The notes under the pieces were generated by a model. The model made no database searches and was not told the origin of the DNA. It saw nothing but the letters and a program-made list of their open reading frames with translations. A program made the translations under genes and the position numbers. This document shows positions 46,204-55,442 of a stretch of 64,000 nucleotides of DNA, one piece after another; within the stretch, counting starts at the first letter, position 1; the number at the start of each line of letters is the position of its first letter. The stretch spans positions 2,604,001 through 2,668,000 of the forward strand of contig NZ_JAJEJR010000001.1 of the NCBI RefSeq assembly GCF_021390595.1, given 5' to 3'. The stretch comes from Paraburkholderia sp. HP33-1. GTDB lineage: Bacteria; Pseudomonadota; Gammaproteobacteria; Burkholderiales; Burkholderiaceae.

Positions 46204-47589
46204 ATGTCCCTAGCCGACTCCCTGTTCCGCCCCGACCTGCTCGCGCGCTACAGCACGAACGGTCCCCGGTATACGTCCTATCCGACCGCGCCGCAGTTCC
46301 GCGAAACATTCGATACCGCCGACTACCGCCGCGCCGCCGCCGACCCTGGCGCCGCGTCGACCGATCTGTCGCTGTACTTCCACATTCCGTTTTGCGACAC
46401 CGTGTGCTTCTACTGCGGCTGCAACAAGGTCGTGACGAAAAATCGCGCGCACGCGCGGCCCTACCTTGAGCGGCTCAAACGCGAAATCGGCTTGCAGGCA
46501 GCGTGTTTCGATACGCAGCGGCCCGTCTCGCAACTGCATTGGGGCGGCGGCACGCCGACGTTCCTGTCGCATGACGAGATGGCCGAGCTGATGGCCGCGA
46601 CGCGCGAGCACTTCCGGTTGCTGCCCGACGACGCAGCCGAATATTCGATCGAGGTCGATCCGCGCGAGGCGTCGCCCGACACGATCGCGCTTCTGCGCCG
46701 CCTCGGTTTCAACCGTCTGAGCCTCGGCGTGCAGGACTTCGATCCGCGCGTGCAACAGGCGATCAATCGCATTCAACCGTTCGAGATGACCGCGTCGGTG
46801 ATGCAGGCCGCACGCACGCACGGGTTTCATTCGATCGGCGTCGATCTGATTTATGGCCTGCCAAATCAAACGGTCGCGAGTTTCAGTCGCACGCTCGACA
46901 CGATGCTCGGGCTCGCGCCTGACCGGCTGTCGGTGTTCGCGTATGCGCACATGCCGCAGCTCTTCAAGATGCAGCGCCAGATGGATCCCTCGACGCTGCC
47001 GTCGAGCGAGCAGCGGCTCGCGCTTCTGCAACGGGTGGTCGAACAGCTGACGGAGGCGGGCTATGTGTACATCGGCATGGATCACTTCGCGCTGCCCACC
47101 GACGAACTCGCGCGCGCCCAGGCGCAGCGCACGCTGCATCGTAATTTCCAGGGCTATAGCACGCGGGCCGAGTGCGATCTGATCGGCTTTGGCGCATCGT
47201 CGATCGGCAAGGTCGGCGACGTATACGCGCAAAACGCGAAGGAACTGCCCGCTTACACCGACGCGATCGACGCGGGCCGTCTCGCGATCGCGCGCGGCAT
47301 TCGTCTGTCCGCCGACGACCGTCTGCGGCGCGACGTGATCACACAGCTCATGTGCAACCTCGAATTGCGCTTCGAAGAATTCGAAGCAGCGTACGGCATC
47401 CGCTTCGCGGACACGTTCGCGCCCGAACTCGCGCGTCTGCGCGCATACGAGGACGACGGGCTGATCTCGCTCAGTGCACGCAAGCTCGAAGTGCGGATGG
47501 CCGGGCGGATGCTCGTGCGCAATCTCGCGATGGTATTTGACCGCTATCTCGGCCAGCAGACACTCGAACGGTTCTCGCGCACGGTCTGA
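46204..47589 (+). CDS. hemN: Oxygen-independent coproporphyrinogen III oxidase
   Basis: A radical-SAM enzyme that decarboxylates coproporphyrinogen III without O2. It has 461 residues from MSLADSLFRPDLLARYS; the upstream ATG at 46156 is out of family. The cluster motif CDTVCFYCGC keeps the fourth Cys that separates HemN from HemW. Further motifs: WGGGTPTFL, DLIYGLPNQT and DHFALPTDELA. It is divergent from the YkgJ gene. Confidence 0.96.
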   Translation: MSLADSLFRPDLLARYSTNGPRYTSYPTAPQFRETFDTADYRRAAADPGAASTDLSLYFHIPFCDTVCFYCGCNKVVTKNRAHARPYLERLKREIGLQAACFDTQRPVSQLHWGGGTPTFLSHDEMAELMAATREHFRLLPDDAAEYSIEVDPREASPDTIALLRRLGFNRLSLGVQDFDPRVQQAINRIQPFEMTASVMQAARTHGFHSIGVDLIYGLPNQTVASFSRTLDTMLGLAPDRLSVFAYAHMPQLFKMQRQMDPSTLPSSEQRLALLQRVVEQLTEAGYVYIGMDHFALPTDELARAQAQRTLHRNFQGYSTRAECDLIGFGASSIGKVGDVYAQNAKELPAYTDAIDAGRLAIARGIRLSADDRLRRDVITQLMCNLELRFEEFEAAYGIRFADTFAPELARLRAYEDDGLISLSARKLEVRMAGRMLVRNLAMVFDRYLGQQTLERFSRTV

Positions 47590-47712
47590 GCACCGCTCGC
47601 CGCGAACGCGCCGCGGTGGGTGAAAGCAATCGGCTTGCCCGTCGATCGATTTTCGGCCATAATCTACGTCTTCGTCGCGCGCTGAACTCCCGATGCGCGC
47701 GCTGCAGTATCT

Positions 47713-47797
47713 GCCCAGGTGGTGAAATTGGTAGACGCAGGGGACTCAAAATCCCCCGCCGCAAGGCGTGCCGGTTCGATTCCGGCCCTGGGCACCA
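47713..47797 (+). tRNA. tRNA-Leu (anticodon CAA)
   Basis: An 85-nt class II tRNA: acceptor GCCCAGG/CCTGGGC, anticodon stem GGGGA/TCCCC, and loop CTCAAAA with CAA at 47747-47749. CCA is encoded. tRNA-Leu genes often border accessory DNA, and accessory genes begin right after it here. Confidence 0.96.
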
Positions 47798-47820
47798 ACA
47801 CAACAACTGCACCAACCCTT

Positions 47821-47849
47821 CCGAAAGTCAAGAAATACGGTACTTTCGG
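47821..47849. repeat. Inverted repeat after tRNA-Leu
   Basis: CCGAAAGT (47821-47828) and ACTTTCGG (47842-47849) around a 13-nt loop. There is no T-run, so termination is uncertain. Confidence 0.45.
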
Positions 47850-47991
47850 GCTCCAAGCCTTATCCAGCAAGCCTCCCAGCGTCAAACGACTGTGCATCAA
47901 AGTGCATTGGGTTTCGGTACGTGCGTTGACGATTGCACACACTCTGCACACGCTATAAAGGTGCAGACCTCTATGGGAGTTTCGGAGGCTA

Positions 47992-48477
47992 TTACTTTGC
48001 GGCAATAGGGCGATAAGGTTCCTTTGTGATGGATTGATAGGCACTCTCGTGAATGGAGGCATCATTGCTGCATACAAGATTCGAAATCTTGTTCTGCTTT
48101 TTGTAGATAACAATGCCGGCAGAAAATGTAGGGCCCTCGTCAGTTTTAACTGTTTTGTCATACAGATAGTAGGTGTATTCTTGGCTTGAGAATCGAATAT
48201 GAGCCTCCCCGCCGCCTGCGTATGGAATATTTGAAAAATAGAAAACCGGTCCATTTTCAACATCATGGTTTGATAGCTCGAAACGAATTTTCCCGTCAAC
48301 CCCATTGCGATACGTTAGAGCGCCGCTATCCATGGATTGGCACAGCGATGAAGTTGATTTGGACAGCTCGCAGTTGAAGATTGCCTTTTCTCCGGATTTA
48401 CACATCCCCTCTGCATAAGCGACCGTCACGGCGATCAAATTAAACATCAATATTATTAAGGTATTTATTGTTTTCAT
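47992..48477 (-). CDS. Secreted small protein, probable immunity protein for the upstream GH19 effector
   Basis: 161 residues with a signal peptide (MKTINTLIILMFNLIAVTVAYAE), so periplasmic, where a peptidoglycan hydrolase would act. Four Cys in the mature part (GMCKSGEKAIFNC, SLCQSM, NLVCSND) suggest disulfides. It starts 3 nt after the stop of the hydrolase gene. Composition is clearly AT-richer than flanking DNA. Immunity function is inference from position, export and the toxin pattern; a lysozyme-inhibitor-like fold would fit. Confidence 0.6.
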   Translation of the reverse strand: MKTINTLIILMFNLIAVTVAYAEGMCKSGEKAIFNCELSKSTSSLCQSMDSGALTYRNGVDGKIRFELSNHDVENGPVFYFSNIPYAGGGEAHIRFSSQEYTYYLYDKTVKTDEGPTFSAGIVIYKKQNKISNLVCSNDASIHESAYQSITKEPYRPIAAK

Positions 48478-48480
48478 AGA

Positions 48481-51075
48481 TCACTCCGTCGCCAAACCTA
48501 AAATGGGTGCAACCATGTTGAAACGATGCAAACGATCCGAATACCCTGTTTGCCCTCCGTTCACCACTTGATTCACATCTCTGACCGTTCCAGAATCAGC
48601 AACGGAATTCAGATTAGTATGCACCCAGAAAACAAACGCTGATTCGACGGCATACTCGGAATTTGAGAAGACGAGATCAGGATTTGCGATGAAATTCTGT
48701 CGATCATCCGGCGATCTCCGATTATGTTCATCTTGAAACGACAAGTAACCGTCCTTCCCCGTTACCTGAATAAACCCGCGTCCACGATACTTATACCCAT
48801 CACCACTATCTTCGACGCCATTTCCCATTCGATTCGCATATACATAATCTGCAAGATGCTCTGAATTATGGGCATAATATTGCGATTGACTCCAAAGTTT
48901 ATCTCGCAATCTGCCATGCGTACAATCGTCACAATGCGAGTCATAATTCTTTGGTCCGCCTTTGCAGCCAAAGGTTTTTCTCATATTTTGCGGATTATAG
49001 TTTAACTCTTCCTCAGACGCGCGCAGTTGGCTTTCGTGCGCTGCCTGCGAAAGAAAGTGCGCAATTCTTTTTGGCTGATTGACCAGATAGATTGCTGCGT
49101 ACTTATTCAAGCATGGCAAAATGCTTTCATAATAATTAGGCAAGTTTGATGGCTCCACTGCTACTAGCATTTCCAGTGTTATTAGTTGATTTTTGGCTAG
49201 GAAATTCCCCACCAATCCAACCGGATTGATGTGGTAGACCTTCGGCCCCGGAAAGCCCGCGACCCCAGCCTGCACCTCGTCCCACCACGCGAGCTTCGCG
49301 ATGCGTTTCTTTTCCTCTTCGTGCTCCGGCTTCGGCCCGGTGCGCTGCTCGATTGCGCTGACCAGCGCCTGCCACTTCGCCGGATTCGCCCATTCGCTTT
49401 CGTGCTGTGGAATGAGACGAGATGCCCTGAAGGCGGCCCACGGAAATCCGGAACCCAGGGGGCTTTGTCCTATGCTGCAAAGGTCGTCCGCCGCTTGAGC
49501 ACCGTCACCGGTCGGAGACAGGACGCGGTAGATTGCGGCCATGAGCGGACTCAGCTTGCCAATAGACCCCGCACCAAGCGCAGCACTGCCGAGCGCATAG
49601 TCCACATAGTCGCCAGTGGTCGCGAAAATGGTGTGCGTCGGATCGTGGTCCTCGTCGTGGCACTCGAAATCGATCCAGCTTTGCGCAAATTCATGGGTCA
49701 CGCGACCGCCGGCAAAACTCTGCTCACGCACCCACCCTGAGATCGGATTGCGTTGCGCGTCCGCTGCGTCCACTTTCCACCAGCGCCGCTTGTACCCGTC
49801 GGCGCCGGCGTCTTTTTCGATGAACAGGTGACCGGGATCCTGCGGCAGCGTGGCAAACGCGCGAACCTGGATCACGTCGGTCTGTTTCGGATCCGGTCCG
49901 GGTTGCCCATGAGCACGATACAGGGTCGTTCCACGCTCCACGCGCAGAATCGTCGGGTCTGCGGGCAAGCCAAGTTGACTCCGCTGGGTCGCGTGCGCAC
50001 CGTTGGTTTTGACCCAGGCGCGTCCGGCCTTGATGAACTGCCTGATACCCTCGTCACAGAACACCTCGATATGCGCCATTCGGGTTCCGGACGTGCACTG
50101 GTCCAGCGAGTCATAGCGCCCAAGGTGGCCGATCAGATCGCCCGCCCTGACGGGAATGCCGCCACCTGTGCCCTGTGGATCACCCGGGCTGCACGTCTGG
50201 TCCGTTGTGACGATTACCCGGTCGAAGATCGAATCCGGGATGCTCTCTTCGGCAACCGGGCCGCCGTTCCGCACGCCCAGGTAAATCCAGCCGTGGATAG
50301 CGGCGGAGGGCGCAACATAGCCCCCCGCCACAGGCGGATACAGCGTTGCTCCGTTCAGATCCGTTAGCTGGCCCCACGTGCCGCCTGGCTCCTTTTTCCT
50401 GTTGCCGATGGTGACGCTCGCGCCCTGCGGCACGATGCCGATGATCTGGCCGTTGGGCGCCTTCCGCACATGCAGGCCAAGCTGTCCATCGGCAGTCTGT
50501 CCGGCACGCGGTGAGGGCCGGTCCTGCGCGTAGTTCGTGATCGTCCACTGCCGCGACCAGTACGCCGGCTTCTGCCGCTTCGGGAAATTGCTGTCGTAGT
50601 CCGCGTTGGACATCAGATGCATGTACAGGCTGTAGAACGTCAGCTTCGTGCCACGCGGAAACTCCATCTCGTGGCGCACGAGGGCGAAGCCGGTACTGTA
50701 GGGAGCCTGAAACGGCGTGTTACCACCGTCCACTGCCAGTTCGCTGAGCGGGTAGTCCCGGTTCGCGCGCCAGGCCATCAGCACGCCGTCCGCAATGCAG
50801 CGCAAGCCGGCTTCAAGGTCCAGTGATTGCCCGGCGCCAGCCTCCGCAACGTGAATTCCGCCGTGCCACATGCCCTTGCGGCTGACGAGATACGAACCGG
50901 TCGGCTCGCTTGCGGAGAGCAGCCGGTAGATGTCGTGGTCATCGATGAATGGGGCTGACGCCCCGGGATTGCCTTGCGCCTTGCGCAGAAAGGGAAACGC
51001 AAATGCCAGTTGCTTGAGGCGTGTCCGGGGCGGTTGCGGTGTCTGGAGGGTATTCGGTGCGGAATTGCTCGTCAT
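48481..51075 (-). CDS. Large modular peptidoglycan hydrolase, T6SS-effector-like (M23-like, SH3b, GH19)
   Basis: 864 residues from ATG 51075 (AGGAG about 12 nt upstream; the in-frame TTG at 51129 is unlikely). An N-terminal region about 40-345 has M23-like marks (HGGIH at 71, YMHL at 151, AHIEVF at 334) with non-canonical ligands, so its activity is uncertain. SH3b-like segments lie at about 192-270 and 380-460. A GH19 lysozyme/chitinase-like domain is at about 640-850: AHES at 679 carries the likely catalytic Glu, then LNYNP and GRGFIQVTG. There is no signal peptide, so export would need T6SS or another route. Below ~49215 the DNA becomes AT-rich. Confidence 0.7.
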   Translation of the reverse strand: MTSNSAPNTLQTPQPPRTRLKQLAFAFPFLRKAQGNPGASAPFIDDHDIYRLLSASEPTGSYLVSRKGMWHGGIHVAEAGAGQSLDLEAGLRCIADGVLMAWRANRDYPLSELAVDGGNTPFQAPYSTGFALVRHEMEFPRGTKLTFYSLYMHLMSNADYDSNFPKRQKPAYWSRQWTITNYAQDRPSPRAGQTADGQLGLHVRKAPNGQIIGIVPQGASVTIGNRKKEPGGTWGQLTDLNGATLYPPVAGGYVAPSAAIHGWIYLGVRNGGPVAEESIPDSIFDRVIVTTDQTCSPGDPQGTGGGIPVRAGDLIGHLGRYDSLDQCTSGTRMAHIEVFCDEGIRQFIKAGRAWVKTNGAHATQRSQLGLPADPTILRVERGTTLYRAHGQPGPDPKQTDVIQVRAFATLPQDPGHLFIEKDAGADGYKRRWWKVDAADAQRNPISGWVREQSFAGGRVTHEFAQSWIDFECHDEDHDPTHTIFATTGDYVDYALGSAALGAGSIGKLSPLMAAIYRVLSPTGDGAQAADDLCSIGQSPLGSGFPWAAFRASRLIPQHESEWANPAKWQALVSAIEQRTGPKPEHEEEKKRIAKLAWWDEVQAGVAGFPGPKVYHINPVGLVGNFLAKNQLITLEMLVAVEPSNLPNYYESILPCLNKYAAIYLVNQPKRIAHFLSQAAHESQLRASEEELNYNPQNMRKTFGCKGGPKNYDSHCDDCTHGRLRDKLWSQSQYYAHNSEHLADYVYANRMGNGVEDSGDGYKYRGRGFIQVTGKDGYLSFQDEHNRRSPDDRQNFIANPDLVFSNSEYAVESAFVFWVHTNLNSVADSGTVRDVNQVVNGGQTGYSDRLHRFNMVAPILGLATE

Positions 51076-51495
51076 GGATCCGGTGCGCTCCTGGATGAAT
51101 AGGGCCGCACCACTATGACCGACGGACAAGCAGCGTCAATTAGCCAAACTCTGAACTTATGCCAACAATTGTCAAAAATTGACTCTCCCTCGCTAACTGC
51201 ACTGGGCTAGCACAAGAAATGACTTTCCGCCGCCCTAGCGCGCCGGCTTAAGTTGCGGTACTTCAGCTCAAAACCCGAGTTTCAGCCCTGCACCTGATCC
51301 ACTACGGTTTGCGCGCGTGGACAACTTATGTTCTGCCACTACTCAGATTTAGCAGCCGCTTTCTAAATTCAATGACGACAGCGCGTTGAAGTAATTGAGC
51401 GCAGTACGCTTGTGAAAAGGATTTGAGGCAACTTGCCCAATACGCGTCCCTTTGATCGACTGCCAATTGCGCTGCAACTCTAGCTGACTGCTCGT
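51076..51495. other. Gene-free stretch upstream of the effector gene
   Basis: 420 nt with no ORF I can support; presumably the effector promoter is here. No repeat or tRNA-derived attachment copy was spotted. Confidence 0.35.
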
Positions 51496-51699
51496 CTAAC
51501 AACACGAACCACTGACCTTGGAGCAGGCGTCTATGTTATCTACTCCGATGACGCTGCATCGCCTAGCTGCCGAGACCAAAAATGAGGCGGCAATCGAGGC
51601 ACTAGTCCCCGCCGCCGAAACAGCCTGCTCCATTTTTTGTTCCGGCGAGGGCTCTTTGTCACAGCCAGCAAAGATCAATGCTGCGCTGAGCCCGATCAT
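51496..51699 (-). CDS. Small putative lipoprotein, 67 aa
   Basis: A short lipobox-like start (MIGLSAALIFAGCDKEPSPEQ) gives a candidate lipoprotein with Cys13. The start at 51699 has AAGG 6 nt upstream. An earlier ATG at 51759 would extend it by 20 residues. The mature part ends with several Cys (RRCSV, DACSK, SGSCC). Function unknown; it lies in the accessory patch and could be an envelope-associated partner of the neighbours. Confidence 0.45.
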   Translation of the reverse strand: MIGLSAALIFAGCDKEPSPEQKMEQAVSAAGTSASIAASFLVSAARRCSVIGVDNIDACSKVSGSCC

Positions 51700-51900
51700 G
51701 GCTGACCTTAAGTCAATCCCCTGTTGGAAACGCGTAGAAACTCTCACGATTTCTCGCATGGAAGCACGTCACAACACGCCCGGATTAACCCCAACGAGCC
51801 AGTATCTACCCACGTAGATGTCTGCCGTAGTGGCACGACCAAGGATAGCCCCGGCCACCTTCCGCGTCGCCATCTTCGTCAAGTTGTCCCGTGTCCTCTA

Positions 51901-52710
51901 TCACTCCGGCGTGCGCCGCTTCTCCTTCAGCAAGGCCCGATTGTGAGAGTTGGGGCTGCCATGCGTGTGGGAGTGGCTCGTAGCTGCCGTACCCTCATGC
52001 TTGCTAACCTCGGCATCAACCAGTATCAGCGAGTCAGAAACGAGTCCGACATTTGGGGAAGCCACGTCCAGCGAATCGTCCACGCCGAAACTGACTACCA
52101 CCTCAACATATTGACTAGGCTTTGCCCGAATCAGGAATTCCGGCATGTACTCGTTCGACGTGCCACTAGAAAGGGTGCCGGTAAGTCCGCCGTGCGAAAT
52201 CGACGTGTATTCGTGGTCGCGCATCCACTTCATTACGGTGGGATTCGTCGGCCCGTCGTCAACGTTCGCCTCGTAAGCAATCCGCCGCCACGAAATCAGC
52301 CCGCGATCCTGCGGGTGCCACGGGTCGGGGGCCTCATTAATGGGAATAGCAGCCCCGAAAGCGGGTACCTTTGTGGATGGATCGCCCAGATACAGCTCGG
52401 CGCTGGTGTACGTAACGTGAATAAGTGAGTTGGACGTGTTTTTGTCCGTAACGTCGAAACTTACGTCATACAGGGCCGTGCCGTCTGGATACTTCTTGAT
52501 CTGGGTTACGGCCAGGTCGGCGGCATATTCGATTGGCTTCTGTTCGTCTGTGCCGAGTGCGATTTTCAGTTGTTCGTTCTGGTAGGCAAGCTGTTTGAGC
52601 GTCTGGTCTTCGAAGGTGCGTTTGAAGGTCACCCACTCATAGCCCCCCCCGACCAACGTAACCCCCACGATCACGAGGTTTGCGACTGCCAGAGCGCGAT
52701 CCCAATTCAT
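51901..52710 (-). CDS. Membrane-anchored hypothetical protein, 269 aa
   Basis: A single N-terminal hydrophobic helix (ALAVANLVIVGVTLVGGGY, about 6-25) anchors it, followed by a beta-rich soluble part and a His/Ser-rich tail (TSHSHTHGSPNSHNRALLKEKRR). I do not recognise the family. It is the last accessory gene before the permease. Confidence 0.55.
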   Translation of the reverse strand: MNWDRALAVANLVIVGVTLVGGGYEWVTFKRTFEDQTLKQLAYQNEQLKIALGTDEQKPIEYAADLAVTQIKKYPDGTALYDVSFDVTDKNTSNSLIHVTYTSAELYLGDPSTKVPAFGAAIPINEAPDPWHPQDRGLISWRRIAYEANVDDGPTNPTVMKWMRDHEYTSISHGGLTGTLSSGTSNEYMPEFLIRAKPSQYVEVVVSFGVDDSLDVASPNVGLVSDSLILVDAEVSKHEGTAATSHSHTHGSPNSHNRALLKEKRRTPE

Positions 52711-52875
52711 GCTTGTCCCCCGGAACGGAACTCAATGAACTATAAACGGTTCGCCGCGCCGGATTTTCCGTCGCACTGCAACAGATATAGGTTTCGCAGT
52801 GACCAGCGCGCGCGCCTCATGTCAGGAACCGCGGCGCGTGAGGCAGGACTTCACGCGCCCCGAACAGATCGGCGT

Positions 52876-54261
52876 TTATCTGCTCGCAGCCCCCACGCCA
52901 GCGCGCGCAACCTCGCGCCGCCGCTTGATCACGTAGCCGGCCCACATCAGCACGAGCCACGCCGGCACCAGCCACACCGATACCGACAAGCCCGGCGTCA
53001 GCGCCAGAATCACGAGGATCAGCGCCATGAACGCGAGGCAGATCCAGTTGCTGACCGGGAACCAGAACGACCGGAACACCAGCGTTTCGCCCGCGGCCAC
53101 CATCGCCTTGCGCGACTTCAGATGCGTGAGGCTGATCAGCGCCCAGTTCAACACCAGCGCCGCGACCACGAGCGACATCAGCAGGCCGAGCGCTTCGGCC
53201 GGGATCACGTAGTTGATGATCACGCACGCGAACGTCGCGAGCGCCGACAGGCCGATCGCCAGATACGGCACGCCGCGCCGGTCGACCTTCAGCAGTGCGC
53301 GCGGCGCATTACCCTGCTCGGCGAGACCGTAGAGCATGCGGCTATTCGCATAGACGCCGCTGTTGTACACCGACAGCGCCGCGGTCACCACCACCACGTT
53401 CAGCACGTTGGCGGTCAGCGTCGAGCCGATCTGCGAGAAGATCATCACGAACGGGCTGCCGCCCGCCGCCACCTCGTTCCACGGATAGAGCGACAACAGC
53501 ACCGCGAGCGAGCAGATATAGAAAATCAGGATCCGCAGGATCACCTGATTCACGGCCTTCGGAATGCTTTTCTGCGGCTCGGCGGCCTCGGCCGCCGTGA
53601 TGCCGATCAGCTCCAGCCCGCCGAACGAGAACACGATCACGGCAAGCATCATGAAGAGCCCGTGAAAGCCGTGCGGGAAAAAGCCGCCGTGGCTCCACAG
53701 GTTCGCGACCGTCGCCTGCGGGCCGCCGTGACCGCTCACGAGCAGATAGCCGCCGAACACGATCATGCCGATCACCGCCGCGACCTTGATGATCGCGAAC
53801 CAGAACTCGGTTTCGCCGTAGGCCTTCACGTTGGTGAGATTGATCGCGTTGATGATCGCGAAGCACACCAGCGCCGACACCCAGGTCGGCACACCCGGCC
53901 ACCAGAAATGCACGTAGGTGCCGACCGCGGTCAGCTCGGCCATACTGACGAGCACATAGAGCACCCAGTAGTTCCAGCCCGACAGAAAGCCCGGGAAGTC
54001 GCCCCAGTACTTGTACGCGAAGTGGCTGAACGAGCCGGCGACCGGCTCCTGCGCGACCATTTCGCCGAGCTGGCGCATGATCATGAACGCGATCACGCCA
54101 CCGATCGCGTAGCCGAGGATCATCGACGGACCGGCGGCCTGCAGAACGCTGGCGGAGCCGAGAAAAAGACCCGTGCCGATCGCGCCGCCCAGCGCGATCA
54201 ACTGGATGTGGCGATTCTTGAGCCCGCGCTTCAGGCCCTCTTGCTGCTGTGCACTATTCAT
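52876..54261 (-). CDS. Amino acid permease, APC family (AroP/PheP/ProY-like)
   Basis: 461 residues with about 12 transmembrane helices from ATG 54261 (MNSAQQQEGLKRGLKNRHIQLIALGG). The family hallmarks are GLKNRHIQLIALGGAIGTGLFLG and FSFGGLELIGITAAEAAEPQK. Substrate is probably an amino acid; the exact one is not decided. The upstream ATG at 54438 is not a credible start. It is minus-strand and head-to-head with a hydrolase gene. Confidence 0.9.
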   Translation of the reverse strand: MNSAQQQEGLKRGLKNRHIQLIALGGAIGTGLFLGSASVLQAAGPSMILGYAIGGVIAFMIMRQLGEMVAQEPVAGSFSHFAYKYWGDFPGFLSGWNYWVLYVLVSMAELTAVGTYVHFWWPGVPTWVSALVCFAIINAINLTNVKAYGETEFWFAIIKVAAVIGMIVFGGYLLVSGHGGPQATVANLWSHGGFFPHGFHGLFMMLAVIVFSFGGLELIGITAAEAAEPQKSIPKAVNQVILRILIFYICSLAVLLSLYPWNEVAAGGSPFVMIFSQIGSTLTANVLNVVVVTAALSVYNSGVYANSRMLYGLAEQGNAPRALLKVDRRGVPYLAIGLSALATFACVIINYVIPAEALGLLMSLVVAALVLNWALISLTHLKSRKAMVAAGETLVFRSFWFPVSNWICLAFMALILVILALTPGLSVSVWLVPAWLVLMWAGYVIKRRREVARAGVGAASR

Positions 54262-54494
54262 TACGCCCTGCTGTGTGAAGATCGCTGCGTGTGGACCGCT
54301 GCGGCAGATGGCCCGGCTGGACGGCATGGTCTGACCCGGCAAAACCGTTAATTTTACCCCGGCCGCTATTCCTCCGACCTTCGAGGCCACCCGCCTTCGT
54401 TCTGCGCCGCACTCAAACGCGCGGATTGTGATTGTCACGGGGATGGCGCCTGGGTATGTTGCCGAAGTGAACTTTCCGCCTGCGGAGTTTCAAC

Positions 54495-55334
54495 ATGTTG
54501 CCCAAACGTCTGAGTTGCGCCGCCGTGTTGTGCCTCTGTTTCGCGGGCGTCAGTGCGTCCGCGCTCGCGCAGACGGCGCCCGCCGCGCCTTCCATGGAAG
54601 CGCCGTCGTCCGAAGCGCCGGCCCCTGCGCCCGGCGGCCCGGTGCGCAACATCGTGCTCGTGCATGGCGCGCTCGTCGACGGATCGAGCTGGAACGGCGT
54701 GGTCGCCAAGCTTCAGCAGAAGGGTTATCACGTGAGCTCGGTGCAGAATCCGCTGACCTCGCTCGCCGACGACGTCGCCGCGACCCGCCGCGTGCTCGCG
54801 CGCGAGATCGGTCCGGTGCTGCTTGTCGGCCACTCGTGGGGGGGCGTCGTGATCACCGAGGTCGCCGCGAATGCGCCGAACGTCGTCGGTCTCGTGTATG
54901 TCGCCGCAATCGCGCCGCAACTGCACGAATCGGCGATGGACGTCATGAAGGGCGGCGGTCCGATGCCGGCGGACCAGGGCCTCATCAAGGACGCGAACGG
55001 TTTTCTGTGGATGGACCGGGCGCGCTACCACGCCGATCTCGCCGCCGACGTGCCCGAGACCGTCGCGCGCGTGCTCGCCGCCGCGCAGGTGCCGATCGCC
55101 GCTAGTGCATTCGACGAACCGGTCGATCAGGTCGGCTGGAAAGACAAACCGTCGTGGTATGTGCTGACGACGAAAGACCGGGCGGTGTCGCCCGATCTGC
55201 AGAAAATGATCGCCGGGCGGATCGGCGCAAAGATTGTGCCGATCGCGTCGAGCCATCTCGCCCCGGTGTCGCACGCCGGGGCCGTGGCGGAGGCGATCGA
55301 TCACGCGGCGCGCGAGTTGAGCCGGCAGCAGTAG
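54495..55334 (+). CDS. Secreted alpha/beta hydrolase
   Basis: 279 residues. A signal peptide (CAAVLCLCFAGVSASALAQ) precedes a Pro/Ala-rich linker, then an alpha/beta hydrolase fold: VLVHGALVDGSSWN, nucleophile elbow GHSWGG (Ser in LLVGHSWGGVV), and a catalytic His near the end (ASSHLAPVSHAG). Related to EstC/methylesterase-like hydrolases. Substrate unknown. Divergent from the permease. Confidence 0.85.
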   Translation: MLPKRLSCAAVLCLCFAGVSASALAQTAPAAPSMEAPSSEAPAPAPGGPVRNIVLVHGALVDGSSWNGVVAKLQQKGYHVSSVQNPLTSLADDVAATRRVLAREIGPVLLVGHSWGGVVITEVAANAPNVVGLVYVAAIAPQLHESAMDVMKGGGPMPADQGLIKDANGFLWMDRARYHADLAADVPETVARVLAAAQVPIAASAFDEPVDQVGWKDKPSWYVLTTKDRAVSPDLQKMIAGRIGAKIVPIASSHLAPVSHAGAVAEAIDHAARELSRQQ

Positions 55335-55442
55335 GTCGGGGCGCCCGACGGTGCTTGGCTCAGCGCAGCATGAGCGACATCGCCGACAGGCAGTTCACCC
55401 TCTGCAGCACGTGTTCGGCCGACGCCGCATTGAAGCGCAGCG

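Noticed and set aside
47798..52750. Prophage or genomic island with integrase and att repeats
   Set aside because: No integrase, transposase or tRNA 3'-end direct repeat was found, so only an accessory patch is claimed.
52570..54351. 593-codon open frame opposite the amino acid permease
   Set aside because: Shadow frame, low-complexity His/Arg/Asp; the permease on the other strand has 12 helices and family motifs.
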